From Sphingobacterium sp. SGR-19 (lineage in GTDB: Bacteria; Bacteroidota; Bacteroidia; Sphingobacteriales; Sphingobacteriaceae), in NCBI RefSeq assembly GCF_011043555.1, contig NZ_JAAKGS010000014.1:1-38002 (forward strand): 38,002 nucleotides of DNA, in the 5' to 3' direction. Below the pieces are notes generated by a model, which made no database searches, was not told the origin of the DNA, and saw only the letters and a list, made by a program, of their open reading frames with translations. The translations under genes and the position numbers were made by a program. This document shows, piece after piece, positions 16,201 through 24,510 of the stretch. The first letter of the stretch is position 1. Each line of letters begins with the position of its first letter.

Positions 16201-18418
16201 TTTTAAAATCTTTTAACTTCGTCGCAATCAGATCAGAAATATAGCTTTTTGCGATTCCCTGCTTTGTGTCGGAGTATATGGAATAATATGTCCACTCCGG
16301 CGAGTGCGCTGATTCAGCGGGAATATAAATTTCTTTCGATTTTCCTTGTATGTAGGGTAATAGATTACTTGGTGTTAGTCTTTTTAGAGTGGCATTATAG
16401 CACTTCGTATCATGATCCAAAACCTCATTCACTTGTAATTGATAGGCCACATTGAGTGGATGGTATGGACTAAGTTTTATTCTTTTTGTCCCAGAGCTTT
16501 CACGTAGCACACCCAGCTGGAAAACGTTTTTTTGTTCTACTGTTAGCGGTTGACTTTCGTCGAAATTAGAAATGTATTCTAACACGTTTTGTACATAGTA
16601 AGCTGCGATCTTCTGTTCCGCATCCGTCAAATATGCGAGACTTGGTTGAGCTTTCTTTTTCCGAAAGATTGCGCGAAATTCATCAAAAGCGTGCTGGATG
16701 TTTTGCGGTAGGTCTAAAGGAAGTTCTGAAATAGATCCGTTACTATTCTCTATCCAGCTGTAGGCGTCACTTTTTGTGATAAGATCTTCAATAACAAGGT
16801 TCTTTCTAAAATCGCCACTTACTGTCCTTTCCTGTTGATCTATTTTAAGTTGAATTTTTATAACTTCCTCTTCTTGTTTATAGCGGAAATCCGCTTTATT
16901 AATCCGTTTTTCCTTCCACACGTCTAAACCAGTTATCGGACGAGGTGGCTCGAAATCAGGTTTAATATGGATCGGGATTTCTGTATCTTCAATCGTTATG
17001 TTGAAATAGATCTCCTCTTCTGGTATATTGTAATAATCACAAAATAGTTTTAGTCCAACTTCTTCAGAGATATTATAATTCTTTCCATACTCCAGTTGAT
17101 CTTCTGTTAATGTCTGTGCACCTTCGTTGAATACCAACGTATTGTCATCTTGCACGGATAACGCAGGTTCGGTAGTGCTAGACTTTAATAAGAAAATCGT
17201 CTCAAATTGTGCCAAGTAATAAGACTCGAAATGTACGTGTAAAAGTCTAAACGTATATTTTTTTCCTGAGTCCGGATCTTTATATTCTACAAGATGAAAA
17301 GGGCTTGTATCGTTATCGCTCCCCAAAAATGTAATAATGAGGTTGAATCCACTTGTTTGGACATTCAATGCCTTTCCTCTATACGCTATGCCTTGGTTTT
17401 TTGTGCGCTGATCGAACTTTATTTCTAATGAAATATTTTCACGTTGTTCGGGGTTAAACAGGATACAATTATATTGTCTTTTTTTTGCCGTTGTAGATCC
17501 ATCTGTCCGTTTCCACAGCGTGACATCATCTGTATTGCAGGATACCGAAACTATTTCGGGTGCAACCTTATTTTTTTCGAACTCTAGCCATTTAGAGATA
17601 TCAGTATAATCTGTGTTTTTCCAGTCGCCTTTGACGAATTTTGAGTATTGGTTATCGGGCAGACGTTCCTTTAGCTCTATCTCCGGGTCGCCGTTTAGAA
17701 AAATACTTTCTATCTCTCCAAATAAGTTATAATTTCTCTGAATATCCTCTTCTATCTTATTTCCTTTAGAGGCCAGTTCTTCGTGTGGAAAAAGCCCTAA
17801 CTTTCTGAAATCCTCCGTATCTATTCTTCCTTTGGACAGGATGCTTACGACAGATTCGTAATCAAAGATAGAGTTGTTGTCTTCTAATACGCTTTTTGTT
17901 TTGAATTTGAGAACGGATTTCAAGATCTCCTTTTCGTGTGTTTCTAACGAGCTACTTTCATCAATGTCACGCGAGACACGGTCTCGGAAACTGAGGTAAT
18001 GCAGGGGCATTCCATCTTTCTCTAAGTTGCCGCTTCCGCCCGATATACTTTCCAGTTTCTGGCTGTAGAGAATAAATAATGCTGTATTCTCGAAACCCGC
18101 TGATTGGTCTGAAATACAATTTCTGAGCATGGTGAAGTAATCTTCAGTTGCATTTTCGCTCGATGCTACCAATACTTTTGTTTGACCGATTTGGATGGTA
18201 AATGATTCGAAAGTATCACTACCCTCTGGATGTTTGTAGGCAAATTGGTGGGTACGTAATGGATCTTCTTTACGAAGTGCCTCATACAACTGTCTAACAT
18301 TAGATTTTTCTTCCATGTACAGGTTATACCGCTCACCGGGTTGAATTTCTTGGATGGTCAAGAATTCAACAATCAATTGGGATATATACTTATAAAGAGG
18401 ATTTAATGTACTGTGCAT
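13262..18418 (-). CDS. dptH: DNA phosphorothioation-dependent restriction protein DptH
   Basis: About 1718 aa from the ATG at 18418 (MHSTLNPLYKYI); a start at 18442 is also possible. A large N-terminal part of unknown fold is followed by a C-terminal HerA/FtsK-like ATPase: Walker A GTMGTGKTQF at about residue 1380 and Walker B RKIILVDEADNF at about 1605, then TVLSTQFLNHF. DptH is the motor subunit of DptFGH, which damages DNA lacking phosphorothioates (established in E. coli and Salmonella). Its 5' end overlaps dptG by about 29 nt, and the membrane protein gene follows 13 nt after. The size and layout fit the family. Confidence 0.9.
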   Translation of the reverse strand: MHSTLNPLYKYISQLIVEFLTIQEIQPGERYNLYMEEKSNVRQLYEALRKEDPLRTHQFAYKHPEGSDTFESFTIQIGQTKVLVASSENATEDYFTMLRNCISDQSAGFENTALFILYSQKLESISGGSGNLEKDGMPLHYLSFRDRVSRDIDESSSLETHEKEILKSVLKFKTKSVLEDNNSIFDYESVVSILSKGRIDTEDFRKLGLFPHEELASKGNKIEEDIQRNYNLFGEIESIFLNGDPEIELKERLPDNQYSKFVKGDWKNTDYTDISKWLEFEKNKVAPEIVSVSCNTDDVTLWKRTDGSTTAKKRQYNCILFNPEQRENISLEIKFDQRTKNQGIAYRGKALNVQTSGFNLIITFLGSDNDTSPFHLVEYKDPDSGKKYTFRLLHVHFESYYLAQFETIFLLKSSTTEPALSVQDDNTLVFNEGAQTLTEDQLEYGKNYNISEEVGLKLFCDYYNIPEEEIYFNITIEDTEIPIHIKPDFEPPRPITGLDVWKEKRINKADFRYKQEEEVIKIQLKIDQQERTVSGDFRKNLVIEDLITKSDAYSWIENSNGSISELPLDLPQNIQHAFDEFRAIFRKKKAQPSLAYLTDAEQKIAAYYVQNVLEYISNFDESQPLTVEQKNVFQLGVLRESSGTKRIKLSPYHPLNVAYQLQVNEVLDHDTKCYNATLKRLTPSNLLPYIQGKSKEIYIPAESAHSPEWTYYSIYSDTKQGIAKSYISDLIATKLKDFKNNYSILFDQSTQSPVRINIINQGDCKEVLHGIFEFYRTELNYNKDKRLMDLIPIEVFIYGSENLVNKFEELAFYTSINEIEEQLGINLKTNAFDKEDLLNAFFDKVKFYSRAFPKDNNNFEYAHITFYQFDTQQSNFSFNNISDVKTGLSLRGLLSDVSFVAHQNTYRTGFGTKFLPKQMNTLTDLAMRYNSFAKVASNDDPYDSSKALCTTISYTLRTELERLYANSHWVTYIDPRVDLDFFKDNTDLVIVHYSDQYTNSSGYDAITVSRKTEQYAFVVREFLSRHNVAYNASTDTIPIINFFNAINGDWLLGLVRQRSHFPKEKLSLLSGVKTALAFLYTPDIIWVPISLEEILRVSGNVGLTKEEGLFSTKNLGGIGSYSDDLLMIGLEMNNNELSMHFYPVELKAGGSNIVKKGKIQGAKTAELIFEHLSEDGFVAEFYKNFFAKLVLTSVEKMKLFQIWESQDWDTITNDYRAQLLNNEFTISNSLSPFIGDFGLIYFGKGAITRTLKVLDNCMEITLLEQDGYDFLVKSVDHLIDLFHHSKTTIDTSRLLASTYNIDNIANQDSDVIKRVQADEPSTTNNTTAPNSYLIKTEKIAHATGMKILFGTDLNKQTPVIWEPNNTDKVMHTNTGIIGTMGTGKTQFTKSLIAQMQKNADQNPGNERLGILIFDYKGDYVKDDFVIPTNAKVYEPHQLPYNPLALDATARSKPMLPLHTANDIKETVANAFNLGNVQKQKLRDIIVAAYESKGIERAKRDTWSKPSPTLGDVCDIYLDDPNIAHDSLYAAISNLSDFEIFESDPAKTQSLYSLIDGVVVINLSGYDESIQNLIVAITLDAFYTQMQRHGHSSIEGNLRQLRKIILVDEADNFLGKNFQSLKKILKEGREFGVGTVLSTQFLNHFATGENEYSNYILTWVIHRVNEIKMKEIESLFALDNRIQKENLLKTIKGLEKHQSVVNLAGSEPLVIRDKAFWEL

Positions 18419-19862
18419 CACCGCTATCACTTTTTTTCTCAATTAAATTAATTCGTTCAAATAACTTGACGATCTCCAATTTCGAAGTCTCGTCAAATGC
18501 TAGCCCACGTTCCTGAAGTTTGGTCCAGTAATCCTTCAAACGTATTTTTTGTTGCTCTCCAACACATAGTTTGGTTAGGAATAATAGTAATTCTTGCGTG
18601 AGTACGAATTTGGGGCCTAAACGGCCACCTGACTTCGTGAAATTTTCTTTGGCGAATGTGCTAATCCATAAGGCATAGTCTCTATATGGCTTTTTCCGTT
18701 TTCCATTTTCAAACTGGTATCGGATGGTGTACCAGAGAGAATAAATTAGTTTCGTTATTTCCTCGTCAAACTTTCTGTTTTCAAGCGATGCTTCTAACTG
18801 CGCTTGACATTCACCCCAGTTTGCCGGAGGAATGAGTGTTTTCACTTCTACTTTGTAGAAATCCAGCAGTTCCGTCAGACAATTTTTAAATGCATCTTTT
18901 TCTTCATCTTCGAAAGCGTTGTAGCGAAATGATATCTCATCATAATCACCCAAAATCTCATCATCTACACGAATATAATTGATCAATTCAAGTGTATTCG
19001 CGTGGGCAAACACCCGATCGTATTGTTTGGAAAGTTCTTGCCATCCCGGTTTGTGTAAGCCCATTCTAGATTCCGAAAGATTTTCCCATTCCAGAGAAAA
19101 ATATATTGGTTTAATCGTGTAGGTTTCCCTTCCAAATTCATGGAGTTTTAATACGAGTTGGGAGAAATAGAAGAAGTAATAGTATTTAAAAAATTGTTCA
19201 AAGTTCTGTAAAAAATATTCTTTATTGTCTAGCAGAAAATTAAAATCCTTCTGAAATATGCTGACGACAGCAGGAATCATGTTCTTAAAGACACGCTTAT
19301 CCCGTTCACTCTCTTTTCTTTCGGTTTGAGCGGGTAAGGACTCCGATATGAGTTGATTTAATATATTATCATTCCCCTTGCTCGATAGTAAACTCTTGAA
19401 TCGATCGTTCCCCTCAATAAACACATCCGATATGAATATTGGGATATCTTTGATGGCTGCCTTAGTCGTGATGAAATTCATATAGGAGATCACGTTAAAG
19501 TCGTATTTGAAAAGCCCATCTTCAGTATCAAAATAGAGCTTGGATAAAATGTCCTCCAGATGAAGACTTTCATTCGTGTCGACTTTTTGTAAGGCGTTTC
19601 GCAGTATAGTGCTTTTAAGATCTGCTTTATATGAAACATTATCTTTTGGCTTGTGCATATCTTTTTTCTGCGAAAGTCTGATTACATCTCCCATTATCCC
19701 TTGAAAAGAAGAGAAATCCGCTTTAAAGATATGGCCACCCGGTTGTGTTTTAAAAGGAAAAATATTGACCTGATACCCCGTATGGTGTTGAAATGCGTTC
19801 TGTTTTAATGAACGGCTCTTCAAGCCCGACTTCCCTTCCAACTGCAATTCGATTTTTCTCAT
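18390..19862 (-). CDS. dptG: DNA phosphorothioation-dependent restriction protein DptG
   Basis: A 490-aa protein matching DptG by position, length and a start rich in basic residues (MRKIELQLEGKSGLKSRSL, then HTGYQVNIFPF). It is mostly helical, with aromatic stretches such as FFKYYYFFYFSQLVLKL and RDYALWISTFAKENF. No catalytic motif is visible, as expected for this subunit. Its ATG overlaps the dptF stop (ATGA), and its 3' end overlaps the start of dptH, so F, G and H are translationally coupled. Identification rests mainly on gene order between dptF and dptH. Confidence 0.88.
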   Translation of the reverse strand: MRKIELQLEGKSGLKSRSLKQNAFQHHTGYQVNIFPFKTQPGGHIFKADFSSFQGIMGDVIRLSQKKDMHKPKDNVSYKADLKSTILRNALQKVDTNESLHLEDILSKLYFDTEDGLFKYDFNVISYMNFITTKAAIKDIPIFISDVFIEGNDRFKSLLSSKGNDNILNQLISESLPAQTERKESERDKRVFKNMIPAVVSIFQKDFNFLLDNKEYFLQNFEQFFKYYYFFYFSQLVLKLHEFGRETYTIKPIYFSLEWENLSESRMGLHKPGWQELSKQYDRVFAHANTLELINYIRVDDEILGDYDEISFRYNAFEDEEKDAFKNCLTELLDFYKVEVKTLIPPANWGECQAQLEASLENRKFDEEITKLIYSLWYTIRYQFENGKRKKPYRDYALWISTFAKENFTKSGGRLGPKFVLTQELLLFLTKLCVGEQQKIRLKDYWTKLQERGLAFDETSKLEIVKLFERINLIEKKSDSGDAQYIKSSL

Positions 19863-21592
19863 GATACACGTTCAAATTTGTAACCGCCAAATGCATTCTT
19901 TGTCAGTTTGTAATCGACAGGTTTTCCTACATTCACTTCGTCAATGTATAAGGTATTTTGTGTAATTTCTTGTGTGACCTCATTGATGAAATAAACAAAG
20001 TAGATGAAATTGTTATTATCTTTTTTGTTTGGCCTATAACCATTACGAATCATTAGTAATGTTCTGAATAGACTAAAGTCGATGGCTATTTGGATCGTTT
20101 TGTCAATAGTGGTTGGAGAAACATAACGTACCACAAATTCTTGGACAAATTGGTGTAAAACTGCATTCCCTCCTTCATTTGGAATAACAGGCTGCGGTTG
20201 CAGTGAAAAGTCTTTAAAGACACGATACTTCGTCTGTCGTCTACCTGTCCGCAAAATAACTTTATCTCCATTTTTAGGGTCGCCATACCATTTCTTTGTT
20301 GCGTTCTCGACTAGTTCATATAATTTCCCTAAATAACTTACGTCCCCCCGGTTAAAATGATACAACCAGGTCATATACTTTAGAAATATGTCTTTTTCTG
20401 GTGATCTTCCGTTTTGAAAAAAAAGTAGCCTAACAAAATACTTGGAAATGACATCTTTATTAATTTGTTGTATATTAATTTGATGTACGACATTGCCATA
20501 TAGCTCTGTGTTGATATCCTGTGCAAAAAGATCGATAGGATTATCAGCACTTTGTAACTTTAGTAGTTTTTCGTCGGTTTCTGAGTCTCTAATATTACAC
20601 GGATCGAGTTCGGAGAGCCTGCTGAAAATATTCGATAGATCAGCATGTTCAAATATGTAGTTCGGAATAAGAGCACTGACAAACTCTTTTTCCGAGAGCT
20701 GTTGAACTGTCGTTTTTTGTTCAGTTTCGCTCGTGGAAGACAGCTGTATTGGTACGATTAGATCATGGATGAAGTTGAGTAGCGAGCGAACAGACACGAT
20801 TTCTTTGTTTTGCGCTATAGCCTGGATAAGAAGTTGGGTAATTAGCTTTCTATTTTCGGTATTTAACAGGAACTCATAATTGTATTTGACCGGGCATTTT
20901 ACAAATTCCGGCTGATCCTTAATTTTTGTATACGCTTCGTAGATGATATTGCTACTCTCGGGGGCTACTATTTTATCCAACAATTCACTTATGGTCGTAG
21001 AAATCGGTCCGTCATCTGTCAACGAATATAAGTGGAAGTCAGTAAAGTTAATTTGTCGAAAGTTAATACTCTCTTTAGTAACATTTGCGCTTACCTTTGC
21101 GTTATCCAAGATGGATTGATCTTCCACAAATGCCCATAGTTTTTGGAATTCAGCTCCATGTACCTCTAGAAATTTACTCAATGTACCCAGATTGATGGCG
21201 AGTATTATTTTATCTGTTGACGATTTGATATTCTCGTCTTTAAATCCGTTTAAAACTTTATACAAGGTATCATTCGATGTTTCATTTGGGTTGTGTGATT
21301 CGGTAGCATCGTTGTGTATCACAAACTTTCCCATTTCATCTGGAATGACACCATGGAGGTAGGAGAGGATATGTGATTTTCCATCCCCCACATTTCCACA
21401 TACTAATACCAATTGTGCATTTTCCCGTTTGCTACTCTCAACGATGATATGCTTCAGTTGGCTCTCTACTTCCCGCTCGATATGCAGGTACTTCTTAAAA
21501 TCATCCAAATCGTATTTCCCTCCTTGCGCAATGGCAAAGCGAGAGGACTCTTTGAGCTTTTGTAACTCGGTTATTAGTGGATGTGTGTTCAT
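19859..21592 (-). CDS. dptF: DNA phosphorothioation-dependent restriction protein DptF
   Basis: A 577-aa P-loop protein. The start LITELQKLKESSRFAIAQG is characteristic of DptF, and Walker A GNVGDGKS lies at residues 66-73. The remainder is a long helical part with EKDIFLKYMTWLYHFNRGD near the middle. DptF is an ATPase subunit of the DptFGH restriction complex. It shares a 4-nt ATGA overlap with dptG. Upstream, 68 nt of AT-rich sequence separates it from the PIN-like gene; no convincing promoter box is seen there, so it may be read from further upstream. Confidence 0.92.
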   Translation of the reverse strand: MNTHPLITELQKLKESSRFAIAQGGKYDLDDFKKYLHIEREVESQLKHIIVESSKRENAQLVLVCGNVGDGKSHILSYLHGVIPDEMGKFVIHNDATESHNPNETSNDTLYKVLNGFKDENIKSSTDKIILAINLGTLSKFLEVHGAEFQKLWAFVEDQSILDNAKVSANVTKESINFRQINFTDFHLYSLTDDGPISTTISELLDKIVAPESSNIIYEAYTKIKDQPEFVKCPVKYNYEFLLNTENRKLITQLLIQAIAQNKEIVSVRSLLNFIHDLIVPIQLSSTSETEQKTTVQQLSEKEFVSALIPNYIFEHADLSNIFSRLSELDPCNIRDSETDEKLLKLQSADNPIDLFAQDINTELYGNVVHQINIQQINKDVISKYFVRLLFFQNGRSPEKDIFLKYMTWLYHFNRGDVSYLGKLYELVENATKKWYGDPKNGDKVILRTGRRQTKYRVFKDFSLQPQPVIPNEGGNAVLHQFVQEFVVRYVSPTTIDKTIQIAIDFSLFRTLLMIRNGYRPNKKDNNNFIYFVYFINEVTQEITQNTLYIDEVNVGKPVDYKLTKNAFGGYKFERVS

Positions 21593-21660
21593 TTACTACT
21601 GTTTCTTAATTCAAAATACTGTTAGAATAAAACTATTTGATATTTAATCATTAGATGTTT

Positions 21661-23043
21661 TTATTCGTTTACAGCCTTATTTTCACATTTATAACACATA
21701 TGGTCCCCTGTAAAATCTGTAAATTCGATCTCATTACCGCAACCTCGACAATGGATTTCATCTTTTACTATCCTAATTTCATACCCTTCTCCGTCTTTAA
21801 TTCGCGCATAACTATGGTCGAAATAGTATCTTATTCCACAGCCACATATAATGATAGGAGAATCGGCAGAAGTTGGTAATGTCTCGTGGCAATTTTGACA
21901 AATTATGTGAAATTCTCCGCACCACGCACATTCAGCGGTTTGAACAGTTGTTATATGTTCTCGCTTTTGATTCTCAATCTGACCAGCAAAGTCAAACTTT
22001 AATTGGTCAGGATCTTCAATAACAACGTTTTCGTTTTCTATATCCTCAGGTTCATAAATATTCAAGTAATTTACGAGTGGATAATCCTCTCCAGGATCGC
22101 AGACTTGGCAGTATAATCTTTTGTCTTCAATATCGTCGAAGTCCCTTTTGTATATTTCGAATTCATCGGCGAAGCGAACGCTTCTAACTTCTTGGATCAC
22201 TTCTTTGGCAGTCTTCTGCGCAAGATTTTTATTAGCCAATTCAAGAAATAGGTCAGCTTGATATATATTGATTCTTTTTTTAGTCTCATCCCGGAACTCC
22301 TTAATCAGCTCGGGCCTTGGGCTAATTGTTTTTCCGTTGAATTTATACCACCAATCTTCTTTTAAGTCGTCAGTAACGAGGATTATAGAGCTGTCAATTT
22401 CTTTTGCTTTTTCTATAACTTGTTTCCAAACGATAATATCTCCATATAGTGAACGATTGCCTTGATTCTGCTTTTCCCTCATATCCATATATCCAGGAGG
22501 GATCTTGTCGTCATATCTTTTTTTGCCGTCTCGATATAATTGCTCCAGACTCGCTGTAGGAAGATCATAGCCAACTTTTCCCTCTAATAGAACAGTTAGC
22601 TTTTCCAAAATAGGATCAACAGCTAGATAATCTGGGTGTTGCCTTTCCAAATTGTCCAAATCACTGCTTATCGAATAAAAAGCCTGTTCAATTTGTTTTT
22701 TTAGCTTGTTCGACTGCAAGTAGGTGTGCTTTTTAAAACTATTAAGTTCAGCATCTATCTCACCTTTTTTCTTGTTCAAAGTGTCTCGAATTCGCTTATA
22801 TGCATTTCTTTGTGCATTTATAACCAACAGCCTGTTTTTTTGATATTCAAAAGCCGTTTGATAGGTAATCCAAATGCGGTCACCTATTTGTTCTAGTAAA
22901 TTGAAGAAAGCATCTCTGACACTAGGTGAATAACGATATAAGTTCAGCAAAACATTAGTGTCAAAGCAAAAAATGTCTTTTTCCCAATGATCTTTTAGAT
23001 CCTCATCACTTAACTTATAATACTCACTAAATCTATTTCGCAT
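21661..23043 (-). CDS. PIN-like nuclease with C-terminal zinc ribbons
   Basis: A 460-aa protein. The N-terminal part is a PIN-like domain of the DUF4935/PIN_8 kind: IFCFDTNVLLNLYRYS with D28, E66 in YQTAFEYQKNR, and a late acidic pair in ILVTDDLKEDWWYK near residue 225. Lysine-rich helices separate these motifs. The C-terminal part has several CxxC pairs (YCQVC, CAWC...CQNC, CGCG, CRGCG...CYKC), which fit two or more zinc ribbons. PIN-type proteins are Mg-dependent RNases or DNases. It lies 68 nt before dptF and 15 nt after the 114-aa gene, and is likely co-transcribed with the restriction genes. The nuclease activity is inferred from the family. Confidence 0.8.
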   Translation of the reverse strand: MRNRFSEYYKLSDEDLKDHWEKDIFCFDTNVLLNLYRYSPSVRDAFFNLLEQIGDRIWITYQTAFEYQKNRLLVINAQRNAYKRIRDTLNKKKGEIDAELNSFKKHTYLQSNKLKKQIEQAFYSISSDLDNLERQHPDYLAVDPILEKLTVLLEGKVGYDLPTASLEQLYRDGKKRYDDKIPPGYMDMREKQNQGNRSLYGDIIVWKQVIEKAKEIDSSIILVTDDLKEDWWYKFNGKTISPRPELIKEFRDETKKRINIYQADLFLELANKNLAQKTAKEVIQEVRSVRFADEFEIYKRDFDDIEDKRLYCQVCDPGEDYPLVNYLNIYEPEDIENENVVIEDPDQLKFDFAGQIENQKREHITTVQTAECAWCGEFHIICQNCHETLPTSADSPIIICGCGIRYYFDHSYARIKDGEGYEIRIVKDEIHCRGCGNEIEFTDFTGDHMCYKCENKAVNE

Positions 23044-23058
23044 AAATCAATATTTGTA

Positions 23059-23403
23059 TCATCCCAACTTTATTATCTCAATAAACTCCCTATCCTCACT
23101 CCACCCAAGTTGATGGTGAAAAAATACAAAAGCAGTTTCCTCAGCCACAGTAGCAGCCATTAGCTCTCCAATCTTTACTTCGCCTGCGGTATTAAATAAC
23201 TCTAAAGCCTTCTGTTCAACAGTAGTTTTTGTTAAAATCTCTTCGGTGCCTCGGTCTTTCCTCCATATAATTATTCTGTCATCCAAAACATCAACGAGTG
23301 TATACTTTGCTCCTCTTTTCGGTGAATGCCAAACGGCCTTAGCTATTTTAGCCTTCTCAGCATTCCTCTTTATTATCTCCCAAGCTTCTTCTGGTTTGAA
23401 CAT
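23059..23403 (-). CDS. 114-aa protein of unknown function
   Basis: A 114-aa protein without signal peptide or membrane segment. The N-terminal half (FKPEEAWEIIKRNAEKAKIAKAVWHSPKRGAKYTLVDV) is basic, with a possible small beta-sheet (YTLVDVLDDRIIIWRK), and the C-terminal half has GEVKIGELMAATVAEETAF. I do not recognise it. It sits 46 nt after the XRE-like regulator and 15 nt before the PIN-like gene. An antitoxin, an adaptor or a regulator partner would fit its size and place, but the sequence does not say which. Confidence 0.75.
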   Translation of the reverse strand: MFKPEEAWEIIKRNAEKAKIAKAVWHSPKRGAKYTLVDVLDDRIIIWRKDRGTEEILTKTTVEQKALELFNTAGEVKIGELMAATVAEETAFVFFHHQLGWSEDREFIEIIKLG

Positions 23404-23449
23404 GATTTTCTATCAATTGGTTAACTACTACTTTGGTTAATGACTCTAT

Positions 23450-24076
23450 TTAATCAGCATTCTCCAACCACTCAACATAAGCCTCAGCGTCCTCTTTCCT
23501 TGCGAAGCGAGCCACAAAGTGGTCTTCGCCCAAACTTTCGTTTACTACCAGATATTCAAAATATGGCTTGCCTTCTTGGGGTAACGCTTTACAAATAAAA
23601 ATTGACTCATCTAGGCGTTCTTTATCTTCGATGTCTTTATAATACTTATCGATGAAAACCGGATCAGTGAGAATTGTTTCAGAGATCTTTTTACGGAAGT
23701 TTTCTATGAAGTCCCACAATGCGGACTGAAGCTCCGGATTATACGTTTTTTTAGTTTTACCGTCCTTGGTCACAGTTACATATAACCCCATTTTTTCTTC
23801 GTTTGTCAATCGCTTATATTCAGCTACTAATGCTGATATTAGGCCTGTATCTTTACGTTTGGTATTGTTTATTAATTTGTAATTATCTAACTCTAAAAGC
23901 TCTGCAATTTTCTCAATGTTTTCTAAATTAGGTTGAGTAATATTATTGGTCCAATTGGTTAGAGTGCCTTTATGGATGTCTAAACATAGTCCCAAAACTC
24001 TAGAGGACATCTCTTTTTCAACTAGTGCTGTTTGTATATAATTGAGTTTTTTGTTGTCACTTCCAGTTTCTTCCAT
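23450..24076 (-). CDS. XRE-like transcriptional regulator
   Basis: A 208-aa protein. Residues about 10-60 form a helix-turn-helix of the XRE/Cro type (VLGLCLDIHKGTLTNWTNNITQPNLENIEKIAELLEL). The C-terminal part (about 95-208) is unknown, with an acidic end (FARKEDAEAYVEWLENAD). It is the first gene of the minus-strand operon leading to dptFGH and dndB. A perfect palindrome lies only 14 nt upstream of its start, which suggests autoregulation. It may act like a control protein of restriction-modification systems that sets the timing of restriction gene expression; this is inference. Confidence 0.85.
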   Translation of the reverse strand: MEETGSDNKKLNYIQTALVEKEMSSRVLGLCLDIHKGTLTNWTNNITQPNLENIEKIAELLELDNYKLINNTKRKDTGLISALVAEYKRLTNEEKMGLYVTVTKDGKTKKTYNPELQSALWDFIENFRKKISETILTDPVFIDKYYKDIEDKERLDESIFICKALPQEGKPYFEYLVVNESLGEDHFVARFARKEDAEAYVEWLENAD

Positions 24077-24090
24077 ACTTTTGTGTTAAA

Positions 24091-24112
24091 AGTTCACATT
24101 TAATTGTGAACT
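24091..24112. promoter_or_regulatory. Operator-like palindrome between regulator and structured leader
   Basis: AGTTCACA (24091-24098) and TGTGAACT (24105-24112) form perfect 8-bp arms around TTTAAT. It starts 14 nt upstream of the XRE-like gene and overlaps the -33 region of a plus-strand promoter (box at 24128). The symmetric form and spacing fit a binding site for an XRE dimer. Confidence 0.7.
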
Positions 24113-24127
24113 ATTGTTTTTGTTTTG

Positions 24128-24135
24128 TATATTTG
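24128..24135 (+). promoter_or_regulatory. Plus-strand promoter box facing the hairpin region
   Basis: TATATTTG matches TAnnTTTG exactly. With 19-nt spacing the -33 element would be TGTG at 24105-24108, one mismatch from TTTG and inside the palindrome. Transcription would start near 24142 and read into the hairpin region. The XRE-like protein would then block this promoter too. Confidence 0.5.
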
Positions 24136-24174
24136 TATTGTGTTCGAGGTTTTGAAATCTTGATTCACGTAAGA

Positions 24175-24337
24175 GTTCCGTCAACGAAAACGGCGAAATT
24201 TTCAATTGACACGGAACCGTAGGGATAGCTTTTCCCCAAACTTTTGTACATTTGTACGAAAGGAGGGGTGGCTCCCTATCGGAAGCTGTGTCAAGCGCTC
24301 TTCGCCGTGCGCCGTTGACAGTGGAAGATAGGGAGCC
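24175..24337 (+). ncRNA. Candidate structured RNA with three hairpins
   Basis: Three consecutive hairpins follow the promoter at 24128: GTTCCGT/ACGGAAC (24175-24217, with extra CAA/TTG pairs); CTTTTGTAC/GTACGAAAG with a 4-nt loop (24241-24262); and a 68-nt hairpin with GGCTCCCTATC/GATAGGGAGCC outer arms (24270-24337) and inner pairs TGTCAA/TTGACA and GCGC/GCGC. This could be a small RNA or a structured leader. No known RNA family is recognised. Confidence 0.5.
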
Positions 24338-24396
24338 TTCTCTTTAATTAGACTTTCTATCTTTCGGGAGCTCGTTATCGTAAACTTTAAAAAATT

Positions 24397-24510
24397 ATGA
24401 AAACGAGTAATTTAACCACCACGCAAAACCACCCAGACCACTTCACAGAAGTGCGTCATCGGTTTTCCCATTCACTACTGTATAAGAACGTAAAACGCGC
24501 ACCACAATAG
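24397..24510 (+). CDS. Possible 37-aa small protein or leader peptide
   Basis: ATG 24397 to TAG 24508-24510 encodes 37 residues starting MKTSNLTTTQNHPDHF and ending VKRAPQ. The composition is hydrophilic and rich in His and basic residues. The ATG lies inside a loop bounded by the 6-bp inverted repeat CTCGTT (24371-24376) and AACGAG (24402-24407), which might hide the start. It follows the three hairpins on the same strand. It could be a true small protein, a leader peptide, or chance. Confidence 0.4.
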   Translation: MKTSNLTTTQNHPDHFTEVRHRFSHSLLYKNVKRAPQ

